Part shown: positions 51,523-62,928 of the stretch, in pieces
Position numbering within the stretch: position 1 is the stretch's first letter
Layout: each line of letters opens with the position of its first letter
Source: Streptomyces sp. 130
GTDB lineage: Bacteria; Actinomycetota; Actinomycetes; Streptomycetales; Streptomycetaceae
Assembly (NCBI RefSeq): GCF_007096885.1
Contig: NZ_VJNO01000014.1
Span: 1-64,000 of the forward strand
DNA length: 64,000 nt
Direction of reading: 5' to 3'
Position numbers and translations under genes: made by a program
Notes under the pieces: model-generated
What the model saw: only the letters and a program-made list of their open reading frames with translations
Databases searched by the model: none
What the model was told of the DNA's origin: nothing

Positions 51523-54022
51523 GCCCGCACCTCCGGTGTGACGTCGGGGATACCGGGAGCGGCGGGGCCGATCCGGACCACTCCGCCGGGGCGGGCCCCG
51601 GTCGTGGCCGGCACGCCCCGCCCGGTGGAGTTCAGCGGCACCCAGACCACGCGGTCCGGCATGTCGGTGACCCGGAGCGGGAGTTCGACGCTGCCGGCCG
51701 GCCCGGACACCGCCAGCAGGTCGCCGTCCTTGACCCCGCTCTCCGCGGCCGTGGCGGCCGACAGCCGGGCCACCGCCTCGTGCCGGGTCCCGGCGAGCGC
51801 GGTGTCGCCCTCCTGGAGGCGGCCCAGGTCGAGCAGCATCCGGTGACCGGCGAGGATCGCCTCGCCGTCGCCGGGCCGGGGCAGCGGCTGCGCGGCGACG
51901 CGCGGCTCGTCCGCGTACCCGCCCTGCCAGCCGCCGAGCCGGTCCAGCTCGCGGCGGGCGGCCCGCAGGTCCGGCAGACCGAGGCGCGCGTCCATCGCGT
52001 CGGCCAGCATGTGCAGCACGCGCGCGTCGCCCGGGGCGAGGTTCCGCGTCATCTGGTCGGGCTTCAGCGCGGCCTCGAACATCCGCGCCCGGCCCTCCCA
52101 GTTGAGGAAGGTCCCGGACTTCTCGGCGACCGCGGCCACCGGGAACACCACGTCGGCGCGGTCGGTGACCTCGCTCGGCCGGAGCTCCAGGGAGACCAGG
52201 AAGCCGACCCGGTCCAGGGCCTCCGCGGCCTGCGCCGGGTCCGGCAGGTCCTCGGTCCCCACGCCGGCGACGACCAGCGCGCCCAGCTCACCGGTGGCCG
52301 CGGCCTCGATGATCTGGCCGGTGTCGCGGCCGAAGCGGGACGGGAGTTCCGCGACGCCCCACACGGCGGCGACCTCGTCCCGGGCGCGCGGGTCGGTGGC
52401 CGGGCGGCCACCGGGCAGCAGCGACGGGAGCGCGCCCGCCTCCACCGCGCCGCGTTCGCCCGCCCGGCGCGGAATCCACACCAGCCGGGCCCCGGTCGCG
52501 GTCGCGGTCCGGACCGCGGCGGTCAGCCCGCCGGGCACCCCGGCCAGCCGCTCGCCGACCACGATCAGCGCGCCCTCACCGCGCAGGGCCTCGGCCGCGG
52601 CGGCGCCCTCGCCCTCCAGGCCGACACCGCCCGCGATGGCGTCCAGCCACTCGGTTTCGGTGCCGGGCGCGGCGGGAAGCAGTGCGCCGCCCGCCTTCAC
52701 CAGGCCCCGGGTGGCGTGCGAGGCGACGGAGAAGGTGCGCTGGCCGTGCTTGCGGTGGGCCTTGCGCAGCCGCAGGAAGACGCCGGGGGCCTCCTCCTCC
52801 GACTCGAACCCGACCAGCAGCACGGTCGGCGCCTGCTCCAGCGAGGTGTAGGTGACACCCGCCCCGTCCAGGTCCTTGCCGCGCCCGGCGACGCGCGAGG
52901 CCAGGAAGTCGGCCTCCTCGGCGCTGTGGACCCGGGCCCGGAAGTCGATGTCGTTGGTGTCCAGGACGACCCGGGCGAACTTGCTGTACGCGTACGCGTC
53001 CTCGACGGTCAGCCGGCCGCCGGTGAGGACGCCGGTCCGGCCGCGTGCGGCGGACAGGCCCTCGGCCGCGGCGGCCAGCGCCTCGGGCCAGCTCGCCGGT
53101 TCCAGCTCGCCGGACTCGCCCCGGACGAGCGGGGTGGTGAGGCGGTCGCGCTGCTGGGCGTAGCGGAAGCCGAAGCGGCCCTTGTCGCAGAGCCATTCCT
53201 CGTTGACCTCGGGGTCGTCGGCCGCGAGGCGGCGCATGACCTTGCCGCGCCGGTGGTCGGTGCGGGTGGCGCAGCCGCCGGCGCAGTGCTCGCACACCGA
53301 GGGCGTCGACACCAGGTCGAAGGGGCGGGAGCGGAACCGGTACGCCGCCGAGGTCAGCGCCCCGACCGGGCAGATCTGGATGGTGTTCCCGGAGAAGTAC
53401 GACTGGAACGGGTCGCCCTCGCCGGTGCCGACCTGCTGGAGCGCGCCGCGCTCGATCAGCTCGATCATCGGGTCACCGGCGACCTGGTTGGAGAACCGGG
53501 TGCAGCGCGCGCAGAGCACGCACCGCTCACGGTCCAGCAGCACCTGGGTGGAGATCGGTACGGGCTTCTCGTACGTCCGCTTCCTGCCCTCGAAGCGGGA
53601 GTCCGGGTCGCCGTGCGACATCGCCTGGTTCTGGAGCGGGCACTCGCCGCCCTTGTCGCAGACCGGGCAGTCCAGCGGGTGGTTGATGAGCAGCAGCTCC
53701 ATCACGCCGCGCTGCGCCTTGTCGGCGACGGGCGAGGTGATCTGCGACTTGACGACCATGCCGTCGGTGCAGGTGATGGTGCAGGACGCCATCGGCTTGC
53801 GCTGGCCCTCGACCTCGACGATGCACTGCCGGCAGGCGCCGGCCGGGTCGAGGAGGGGGTGGTCGCAGAAGCGGGGGATCTCGATGCCGAGGAGTTCGGC
53901 GGCGCGGATGACCAGGGTGCCCTTGGGCACGCTGATCTCGATGCCGTCGATGGTCAGCGTGACCAGGTCCTCGGGCGGGATCGCCGCTTCGCCGCCCCCG
54001 GAGGGCGCACTCGTGGTGACTG

Positions 54023-54026
<4 letters not shown>
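51519..54026 (-). CDS. nuoG: NADH-quinone oxidoreductase subunit G
   Basis: 835 residues. [2Fe-2S] ferredoxin domain ([19 protein letters not shown]), then iron-sulfur ligands in [16 protein letters not shown] and [16 protein letters not shown] and the molybdopterin-oxidoreductase Fe-S site [14 protein letters not shown] long molybdopterin-oxidoreductase-like domain, probably without cofactor, runs to the end. It conducts electrons from NuoF towards NuoI. The ATG at 54026 overlaps the nuoF stop (ATGA); the open frame extends to 54392 inside nuoF without meaning. Confidence 0.95.
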
Positions 54027-55386
<1,360 letters not shown>

Positions 55387-55387
<1 letters not shown>

Positions 55388-56231
55388 CACTCCCCCTCCT
55401 CGGCGGCGGGTCCGGCCGGGTGGTCCGGGTCGGATGCCGAGGTCTGCTGCGGCGCTTCGTGGGAGCTGAGGTGCTCGGCGCCCTTCTGCGGCTGGTCGGT
55501 GGGCGCCTCGCCGCGCGGGCCGACCACGCGGGCCTGCGGTGCGGCCTCGCCCTTGGCCAGCTTGAGGCCGATGAGCGAGGCGTGGCCCGCGCCGCCGGAG
55601 GCCGCGACGGCGCCGGGGCGCTCGTCGGGGAAGCCGGCCAGGATGCGCGCGGTCTCCTTGTACGTGCACAGGGGCGCGCCGCGGGTGGGTTCGACGGTGC
55701 GGCCGGCGATGAGGTCGTCGACCAGCCGGGTGGCGCTCTCCGGGGTCTGGTTGTCGAAGAACTCCCAGTTGACCATCACGACGGGCGCGAAGTCGCAGGC
55801 GGCGTTGCACTCGATGTGTTCGAGGGTGACCTTGCCGTCCTCGGTCGTCTCGTCGTTGCCGACGCCAAGGTGCTCCTTGAGCCGGTCGAAGATCGCGTCG
55901 CCGCCCATCACCGCGCAGAGCGTGTTGGTGCAGACGCCGACCTGGTAGTCGCCGCTCGGCTTGCGCCGGTACATCGTGTAGAAGGTGGCGACCGCGGTGA
56001 CCTCGGCGGTGGTGAGGCCGAGCATCTCGGCGCAGAAGGCCATGCCCGTGCGCGAGACGTACCCCTCCTCGGACTGCACGAGGTGCAGCAGCGGCAGCAG
56101 CGCGGAGCGGCTGCCGGGGTAGCGGGCGATCACCTCCTTCGCATCCGCTTCGAGCCTGGCGCGCACCTCGGCCGGGTAGGCGGGGGCGGGGAGCTGCGGC
56201 ATCCCCAGACTGACTTCCTGACGTGCTTCGG

Positions 56232-56235
<4 letters not shown>
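55387..56235 (-). CDS. nuoE: NADH-quinone oxidoreductase subunit E
   Basis: 282 residues. The thioredoxin-like [2Fe-2S] domain ends near residue 200 with ligands in [13 protein letters not shown] and [10 protein letters not shown]. The remaining about 85 residues are a Pro/Gln/Ala-rich acidic tail ending PAAEEGE, not found in the approximately 165-residue E. coli protein. The GTG at 56235 overlaps the nuoD stop (GTGA). The tail's role is unknown. Confidence 0.95.
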
Positions 56236-57553
<1,318 letters not shown>

Positions 57554-57554
<1 letters not shown>

Positions 57555-58264
57555 CAGGAGTACGACCTCCGCTGGTCCGGAGCCGGGATCTGGGCGCCCT
57601 TGTACTCGACGGCGATGCCGCCGAGCGGGTAGTCCTTGCGCTGCGGGAAGCCCTGCCAGTCGTCCGGCATCATGATCCGGGTGAGGGCGGGGTGCCCGTC
57701 GAAGACGAGCCCGAAGAAGTCGTACGCCTCGCGCTCGTGCCAGTCGTTGGTCGGATAGACCGGGACCAGCGAGGGCAGGTGGCGGTCGTCGTCCGGCGTG
57801 GAGACCTCGAGGCGGATCAGCCGGCCGTGGGTGATCGAGCGCAGGTGGTAGACCGCGTGCAGCTCGCGGCCCTTGTCGCCGGGGAAGTGGACGCCGCTGA
57901 CGCCGGTGCACAGCTCGAAGCGGAGCGCCGGGTCGTCGCGCAGGGTCCTGGCGACGGTGACCAGGTGCTCGCGGGCGATGTGGAAGGTGAGTTCGTCCCG
58001 GTCGACCACCGTCTTCTCGATGGCGTTCTCGGGGAGGAGGTCCTGCTCCTCCAGGGCGCCTTCGAGCTCGTCGGCGACCTCGTCGAACCAGCCGCCGTAG
58101 GGCCGGGAGGAGGCGCCGGGGAGGGCGACGGTACGGATGAGGCCGCCGTAGCCGGAGGTGTCGCCGCCGTTGTTGGCGCCGAACATGCCCTTCCGTACGC
58201 CGATGACCTCGCCGTGCTCGTCGCGCGGGGCGGGGACGGCGGAGCCGCCCAGCTCGTCGCTCAT
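57554..58264 (-). CDS. nuoC: NADH-quinone oxidoreductase subunit C
   Basis: 236 residues, 30-kDa subunit. [20 protein letters not shown] and [20 protein letters not shown], followed by [20 protein letters not shown]. An N-terminal roughly 60-residue extension ([16 protein letters not shown]) is Gly-rich. The ATG at 58264 overlaps the nuoB stop. Confidence 0.96.
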
Positions 58265-58815
58265 CGCAGGAGCCCCTTCATCTCGATGAGGGGCAGGGCC
58301 TTGAGCGCCGCTTCCTCCGCCTCGCGGGCGGCCTCCTCGGCGTTGACGCCGAGCTTGGTGCCCTGGATCTTCTGGTGCAGCTTGAGGATCGCGTCCATCA
58401 GCATCTCGGGCCGCGGCGGACAGCCCGGCAAGTAGATATCAACCGGGACAATATGATCAACACCCTGAACAATGGCGTAATTGTTGAACATTCCGCCCGA
58501 TGATGCGCAAACGCCCATGGAGATGACCCACTTGGGGTTCGGCATCTGGTCGTAGACCTGCCGCAGGACGGGCGCCATCTTCTGGCTCACCCGCCCGGCC
58601 ACGATCATCAGGTCCGCCTGCCGCGGCGAGCCGCGGAAGACCTCCATGCCGAAACGGGCCAGGTCGTAACGGCCCGCCCCGGTGGTCATCATCTCGATGG
58701 CGCAACAGGCGAGGCCGAAGGTCGCCGGGAAGACGGAGGACTTCCGCACCCAGCCGGCCGCCTGCTCGACGGTGGTCAGAACGAAGCCGCTCGGCAGCTT
58801 CTCTTCGAGTCCCAT
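58261..58815 (-). CDS. nuoB: NADH-quinone oxidoreductase subunit B
   Basis: 184 residues. Carries cluster N2, the last before quinone: tandem Cys in [10 protein letters not shown], Cys in [14 protein letters not shown] and Cys in [12 protein letters not shown]. About 30 codons covering [10 protein letters not shown] to IYLPGC (minus strand, about 58420-58515) use rare T/A-ending codons (GTT, ATT, GAT, AAT, TTG), in sharp contrast to the rest of the gene. The ATG at 58815 is 18 bp after the nuoA stop. Confidence 0.96.
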   Translation of the reverse strand: MGLEEKLPSGFVLTTVEQAAGWVRKSSVFPATFGLACCAIEMMTTGAGRYDLARFGMEVFRGSPRQADLMIVAGRVSQKMAPVLRQVYDQMPNPKWVISMGVCASSGGMFNNYAIVQGVDHIVPVDIYLPGCPPRPEMLMDAILKLHQKIQGTKLGVNAEEAAREAEEAALKALPLIEMKGLLR

Positions 58816-58833
58816 GGTGTGCCCCTCAGCCCC

Positions 58834-59193
58834 TCAGTCCCATTCCAGACCGCCGCGCCGCCACACATACGCGTAGGCGACGAAGACGGTGAGCACGAAG
58901 AGCAGCATCTCCACGAGCCCGAAGATCCCCAGGGCGTCGAAGCTGACCGCCCAGGGATAGAGGAAGACGATCTCGATGTCGAAGACGATGAAGAGCATCG
59001 CCGTCAGGTAGTACTTGATGGGGAAGCGGCCGCCTCCGGCCGGAGTGGGTGTCGGTTCGATACCGCACTCGTACGCTTCGAGCTTTGCCCGGTTGTACCG
59101 CTTGGGGCCGATAAGCGTGGCCATGACCACGGAGAAGATCGCAAACCCTGCCCCGAGGGCGCCGAGCACGAGGATGGGCGCGTAGGCATTCAC
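58834..59193 (-). CDS. nuoA: NADH-quinone oxidoreductase subunit A
   Basis: 119 residues, three transmembrane helices. KLEAYECGIEPTPTPAGGGR and FPIKYYLTAMLFIVFDIEIV are diagnostic, with conserved acidic residues near the quinone entrance. First gene of the nuo operon. The GTG at 59193 has AAGGAG seven bases upstream; the frame extends to 59235. A perfect Crp-type palindrome is about 90 bp upstream. Confidence 0.95.
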   Translation of the reverse strand: MNAYAPILVLGALGAGFAIFSVVMATLIGPKRYNRAKLEAYECGIEPTPTPAGGGRFPIKYYLTAMLFIVFDIEIVFLYPWAVSFDALGIFGLVEMLLFVLTVFVAYAYVWRRGGLEWD

Positions 59194-59274
59194 GCTCCTC
59201 GCTCCTTCCAGTCGTCCTTGACCGTTGGACCGCATCGGGCGAACCGGCTCCCCGCCTCACCAAGATCGTGCACA

Positions 59275-59290
59275 TGTGAGGCAGTTCACA
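59275..59290. promoter_or_regulatory. Perfect Crp-type palindrome upstream of nuoA
   Basis: TGTGAGGCAGTTCACA, that is TGTGA-N6-TCACA, the full classical cyclic-AMP receptor consensus, centred about 90 bp before the nuoA start. Confidence 0.65.
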
Positions 59291-59689
59291 AGCCCGACTG
59301 CCCCGCATCCTATGCCCGTCGTCCTGTGATCTGCGACACGGGGTACGCCAACGTCTTTGTGATCTCCACCACCTGACGAACGATCATGAAGTCGGATGAG
59401 CGGTGATCTTCGTACACGAAGCGGCCGAGTGATCACGAGAGGTGACATCTGTCGCCGTTTTCGCTGGTCAAAGAGGCGTCGCACTATCAAGACGCGGCGC
59501 TGTGCGCAAAATTGGCGATGGACGCCATGGGGTGATAAAGGAATCCGCCACACCCCGGGACGGGGACGGCCGGACGGCCGCGGCGGCCGGAAGGACATCA
59601 CTCGCGCGGGGGTTCACGCGAAACGAAGTGGACGCGGGCCGCCGGCTCGCGTGCCGGGCCCTCGTATGCCCACCACGCCACGTCCACAC

Positions 59690-59705
59690 TGTGAGCTGCG
59701 TCACC
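59690..59705. promoter_or_regulatory. Crp-type site upstream of NlpC/P60 gene
   Basis: TGTGAGCTGCGTCACC: one base from TGTGA-N6-TCACA and an exact match to GTG-N6-GNCAC, the form described for Streptomyces Crp. It lies about 245 bp before the NlpC/P60 ATG. Confidence 0.6.
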
Positions 59706-59942
59706 TCACCGCAGCCGCCACAGAAGCGGGCTTGGCCAACTGTGCGAACGGGTGGTAAGCGGCGGGCAATTCGGACGTATTGCCGAAAACCCATGATCAC
59801 AGCCATGATCACGACTGCCCGTTTTGCCCGTTACGGCGTCAATAAAGGCCCTCGGAAAGCGGATTCACAGATTCCGGACGTAACTGTGTCGCAACACACG
59901 TTTCTTGATGGGACCCCGCGCGCCCTGATAGCGCTAGTACCC

Positions 59943-60776
59943 ATGTCCCACACCGCTCACATACCCAGCCACCGGAAGCCCCGCCGAAACGCCTCGACGA
60001 CGGCGCTGCGGGCCGGAGTTGCCGGTGGCGTCCTCAGCACCATCGCGGTCGCGGGTGCCGCGGGCCCGGCCCAGGCCGAACCGGTGACCCAGACGATCGA
60101 GATGCCCACCATCACGGCGGGACTCTCCACCACCGTCGCCGCCTCCGCCGAGGCGACGCAGCAGATCGCCCTGGACCTGGAGACGCAGGCCCAGGAGGAC
60201 GCGGCGGCCAGCAGCGCCGCCAAGGACGCCAAGAAGGCCAAGGCCGAGGCCGTCCGCAAGGCCGAGGCGAAGAAGAAGGCCGAGGCCGCCGCCAAGGCCA
60301 AGGCGGAGGCCGCCGAGCGCGCCTCCCGCGCCGCCGCGCGCACCACGCTCCAGAAGAGCACCGGTTCCTCGTCGTCCGGCTCCACCAGCGCCGCCACGAC
60401 CTCGTACTCCTCCAACGCCACCGGCTCCGCGGCCTCCGTCGTCGCGTTCGCCCAGGCGCAGGTCGGCGACGCCTACGTGTCCGGCGGCACCGGCCCGAAC
60501 TCGTGGGACTGCTCGGGCCTGGTCCAGGCCGCGTTCCGCACGGTGGGCGTCGACCTGCCGCGCGTCTCGCAGAGCCAGTCGACCGCCGGCACCCAGGTCT
60601 CGCTGAGCAACCTCCAGCCCGGCGACATCCTGTACTGGGGCGGCGCGGGCAGCGCGTACCACGTCGGGATCTACGTGGGCGGCGGCCAGTTCGTCGGTGC
60701 GCAGAACTCCTCCACCGGTGTGGTGCAGCGCCCGCTGGACTACGACATGCCGACGGGCGCGGTCCGCGTCCTCTGA
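59943..60776 (+). CDS. Secreted NlpC/P60 endopeptidase
   Basis: 277 residues: Arg-rich signal peptide ending AQAEP, a coiled-coil Ala/Lys/Glu-rich stretch (about 75-130), a Ser/Thr-rich linker, then NlpC/P60 (about 165-277). Catalytic Cys in SWDCSGLVQAAF, His in AYHVGIYVGGG and a third polar residue in QFVGAQNSST. It cleaves peptidoglycan stem peptides outside the membrane, in growth or germination. The ATG is at 59943 with a weak ribosome site; TAGTAC just before it could mean a near-leaderless transcript. Likely under Crp control; it ends at a 20-bp stem terminator. Confidence 0.93.
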   Translation: MSHTAHIPSHRKPRRNASTTALRAGVAGGVLSTIAVAGAAGPAQAEPVTQTIEMPTITAGLSTTVAASAEATQQIALDLETQAQEDAAASSAAKDAKKAKAEAVRKAEAKKKAEAAAKAKAEAAERASRAAARTTLQKSTGSSSSGSTSAATTSYSSNATGSAASVVAFAQAQVGDAYVSGGTGPNSWDCSGLVQAAFRTVGVDLPRVSQSQSTAGTQVSLSNLQPGDILYWGGAGSAYHVGIYVGGGQFVGAQNSSTGVVQRPLDYDMPTGAVRVL

Positions 60777-60825
60777 GACATCCGCGTGTTCACGGATTCA
60801 CAAAGCTGATCCGCACGTGAGGCAC

Positions 60826-60871
60826 ACGAAGGAGCCGTCACTCCCCCGCTCGGGAGTGACGGCTCCTTCGT
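60826..60871. terminator. Bidirectional terminator, 20-bp perfect stem
   Basis: Arm at 60826-60845 (ACGAAGGAGCCGTCACTCCC) is exactly complementary to 60852-60871, loop of 6, followed by TTTG on the plus strand. It separates the convergent NlpC/P60 and geranylgeranyl reductase genes. Confidence 0.95.
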
Positions 60872-60884
60872 TTGTGAACGCGCG

Positions 60885-62168
60885 CTACGAGCGCGGCGCC
60901 ACCTTCGCCAGGCCGTTGATGATGCGGTCCATCGCGTCGCCGCCGGTCGGGTCGGTGAGGTTGGCGAGCATCTTCAGGGTGAACTTCATCAGCAGCGGGT
61001 GCGTCAGGCCGCGCTGGGTCGCGACCTTCATGATCTTCGGGTTGCCGATCAGCTTCACGAAGGCGCGGCCCATCGTGTAGTAGCCGCCGTAGGTCTCCTT
61101 GAGCACCTTCGGGTAGTTGTTCAGCGCCAGTTCCCGCTGGGCCGGGGTCGCGCGGGCGTGTGCCTGGACGATGACGTCGGCCGCGATCTGCCCCGACTCC
61201 ATGGCGTACGCGATGCCCTCGCCGTTGAACGGGTTGACCATGCCGCCCGCGTCACCGACGAGCAGCAGGCCCTTGGTGTAGTGCGGCTGGCGGTTGAAGG
61301 CCATCGGCAGGGCGGCGCCCCGGATGGGCATCGTCATGTTCTCCGGGGTGTAGCCCCAGTCCTCCGGCATGGACGCGCACCACGCCTTCAGCACCTCGCG
61401 CCAGTCCAGCTCCTTGAACGCGGACGAGGAGTTGAGGATGCCGAGGCCGACGTTGGAGGTGCCGTCGCCCATGCCGAAGATCCAGCCGTAGCCGGGCAGC
61501 AGCTTCTCCTGGGGGCCGCGCCGGTCCCACAGCTCCAGCCAGGACTCCAGGTAGTCGTCGTCGTGCCGGGGCGAGGTGAAGTACGTACGCACGGCCACGC
61601 CCATCGGGCGGTCCTCGCGGCGGTGCAGGCCCATCGCGAGGGAGAGCCGGGTGGAGTTGCCGTCGGCGGCGACGACGAGCGGGGCGTGGAAGGTGACCGG
61701 GGTCTTCTCCTCGCCGAGCTTCGCGTGCACCCCGGTGATCCGGCCGGTGCGCTCGTCGGTGATCGGGGCGCCGACGTTGCACCGCTCGTACAGCCGGGCC
61801 CCGGCCTTCTGCGCGTTCCGGGCCAGCTGCTCGTCGAAGTCGTCGCGCTTGCGGACGAGTCCGTAGTCCGGGTAGGAGGCGAGATCCGGCCAGTCCAGCT
61901 GGAGCCGGACGCCGCCGCCGATGATGCGCAGGCCCTTGTTGCGCAGCCAGCCCGCCTCTTCGGAGATGTCGATGCCCATGGCCACGAGCTGCTTGGTGGC
62001 GCGCGGGGTGAGGCCGTCGCCGCAGACCTTCTCGCGCGGGAACGCGGTCTTCTCCAGGAGGAGGACGTCGAGTCCGGCCTTGGCCAGGTAGTACGCGGTC
62101 GTGGAGCCGGCGGGGCCCGCCCCGACGACGATGACGTCCGCGCTGTGTTCGGACAGGGGTTCGGTCAC
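60885..62168 (-). CDS. Geranylgeranyl reductase family FAD protein (MenJ-like)
   Basis: 427 residues. FAD motif DVIVVGAGPAGSTTAYYLAK, then FPREKVCGDGLTPRATKQL, the second signature VVAADGNSTRLSLAMGL and the flavin-proximal LLLVGDAGGMVNPFNGEGIA. It reduces double bonds of prenyl chains. Next to nuo it most likely saturates isoprene units of menaquinone, giving the partly hydrogenated MK-9 forms usual in Streptomyces. The GTG at 62168 has GGGAGA upstream; the frame reaches 62219. Cytoplasmic or peripheral membrane. Confidence 0.93.
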   Translation of the reverse strand: MTEPLSEHSADVIVVGAGPAGSTTAYYLAKAGLDVLLLEKTAFPREKVCGDGLTPRATKQLVAMGIDISEEAGWLRNKGLRIIGGGVRLQLDWPDLASYPDYGLVRKRDDFDEQLARNAQKAGARLYERCNVGAPITDERTGRITGVHAKLGEEKTPVTFHAPLVVAADGNSTRLSLAMGLHRREDRPMGVAVRTYFTSPRHDDDYLESWLELWDRRGPQEKLLPGYGWIFGMGDGTSNVGLGILNSSSAFKELDWREVLKAWCASMPEDWGYTPENMTMPIRGAALPMAFNRQPHYTKGLLLVGDAGGMVNPFNGEGIAYAMESGQIAADVIVQAHARATPAQRELALNNYPKVLKETYGGYYTMGRAFVKLIGNPKIMKVATQRGLTHPLLMKFTLKMLANLTDPTGGDAMDRIINGLAKVAPRS

Positions 62169-62265
62169 GGTCGGTTCTCCCGAAGACTCGAATTCGCGTG
62201 CCGCGCGGCACAGGTCCAAGGCAGTCTATGGGGGCCTGCCGATCAACCCTCCGAAGGGCTGCCCC

Positions 62266-62784
62266 ATGTCAATCGCGCCTCCCGCTCCGCCCGTCGTACA
62301 GCTGCGCGTCCCGACCGACGAGGACGCCGTCGCCTGGCACCGGGCCTTCGCCGACCCGGAGGTGATGCGGTTCTTCGGCGGACGGCCGGAGGAGCTGTCG
62401 ATGTACGAGGAGTGGACCGCCCGGCAACGCAGACACGACGCCGAACTGGGCTACTGCCTGTGGACCGTGCTCGACGGCGAGGGGCGGGTCGTGGGCTTCA
62501 CGGGCGCGCAGCCGTGGGGGCCGACCGCCTACGGCCCGGTGGGCGAGACCGAGATCGGCTGGCGGCTGGCCCGGCCGGCCTGGGGCCTGGGGTACGCGAC
62601 GGCCGCCGCGCGCCTCACCCTGGAGCGGCTGCGCGCGGCGGGCGTGCCACGGGTGGTGGCGGCGGTCGACGTGCTCAACGAGCGGTCGGCCGCGGTGGCC
62701 CGGCGCCTCGGCATGGAGCCGGCCGAGACCTTCACGACACCGGTGCCGGGCCAGGAGGTGCGGTGCTTCCGGCTGGAGCTGTGA
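62266..62784 (+). CDS. GNAT family N-acetyltransferase (RimJ/RimL-like)
   Basis: 172 residues. VVQLRVPTDEDAVAWHRAFA at the N-terminus, EIGWRLARPAWGLGYATAAA as acetyl-CoA motif A and VLNERSAAVARRLGMEPAET as motif B, the order typical of RimJ/RimL-like acetyltransferases acting on protein N-termini or small amines. The ATG at 62266 has AAGGG upstream. It is divergent from the reductase gene with 97 bp between starts. Confidence 0.9.
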   Translation: MSIAPPAPPVVQLRVPTDEDAVAWHRAFADPEVMRFFGGRPEELSMYEEWTARQRRHDAELGYCLWTVLDGEGRVVGFTGAQPWGPTAYGPVGETEIGWRLARPAWGLGYATAAARLTLERLRAAGVPRVVAAVDVLNERSAAVARRLGMEPAETFTTPVPGQEVRCFRLEL

Positions 62785-62928
62785 CGGCCGGCCGACGCCG
62801 TTGAGCCTCCAGGTGGACGGGGAGGCATCGAAGACCTCCCGGGCACCGGCCCGGTCCGCGTCCCTGGCGTACTCGGTGCCGCACCCGTCCGGGGCGACGG
62901 GTACGGCCGGGGCCGTGGTGGCGGGGCC

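Larger units (their letters stand above)
59194..59942. promoter_or_regulatory. Divergent nuoA / NlpC-P60 control region
   Basis: 749 bp without a credible gene. It contains the two Crp-type sites listed separately, a direct repeat CATGATCAC (59792-59800 and 59804-59812) and further TGATCA-containing words near 59380 and 59430. GC is lower than in the flanking genes. The long leader of the NlpC/P60 gene does not match the c-di-AMP (ydaO) riboswitch consensus that precedes some related genes. A weak minus-strand pair, TTGTGA then 18 bases and GATCTT, could be a nuo promoter. Confidence 0.5.

Noticed and set aside
59194..59942. c-di-AMP (ydaO) riboswitch before NlpC/P60
   Set aside because: Expected from related muralytic genes, but the conserved helices and loop sequences are not present.
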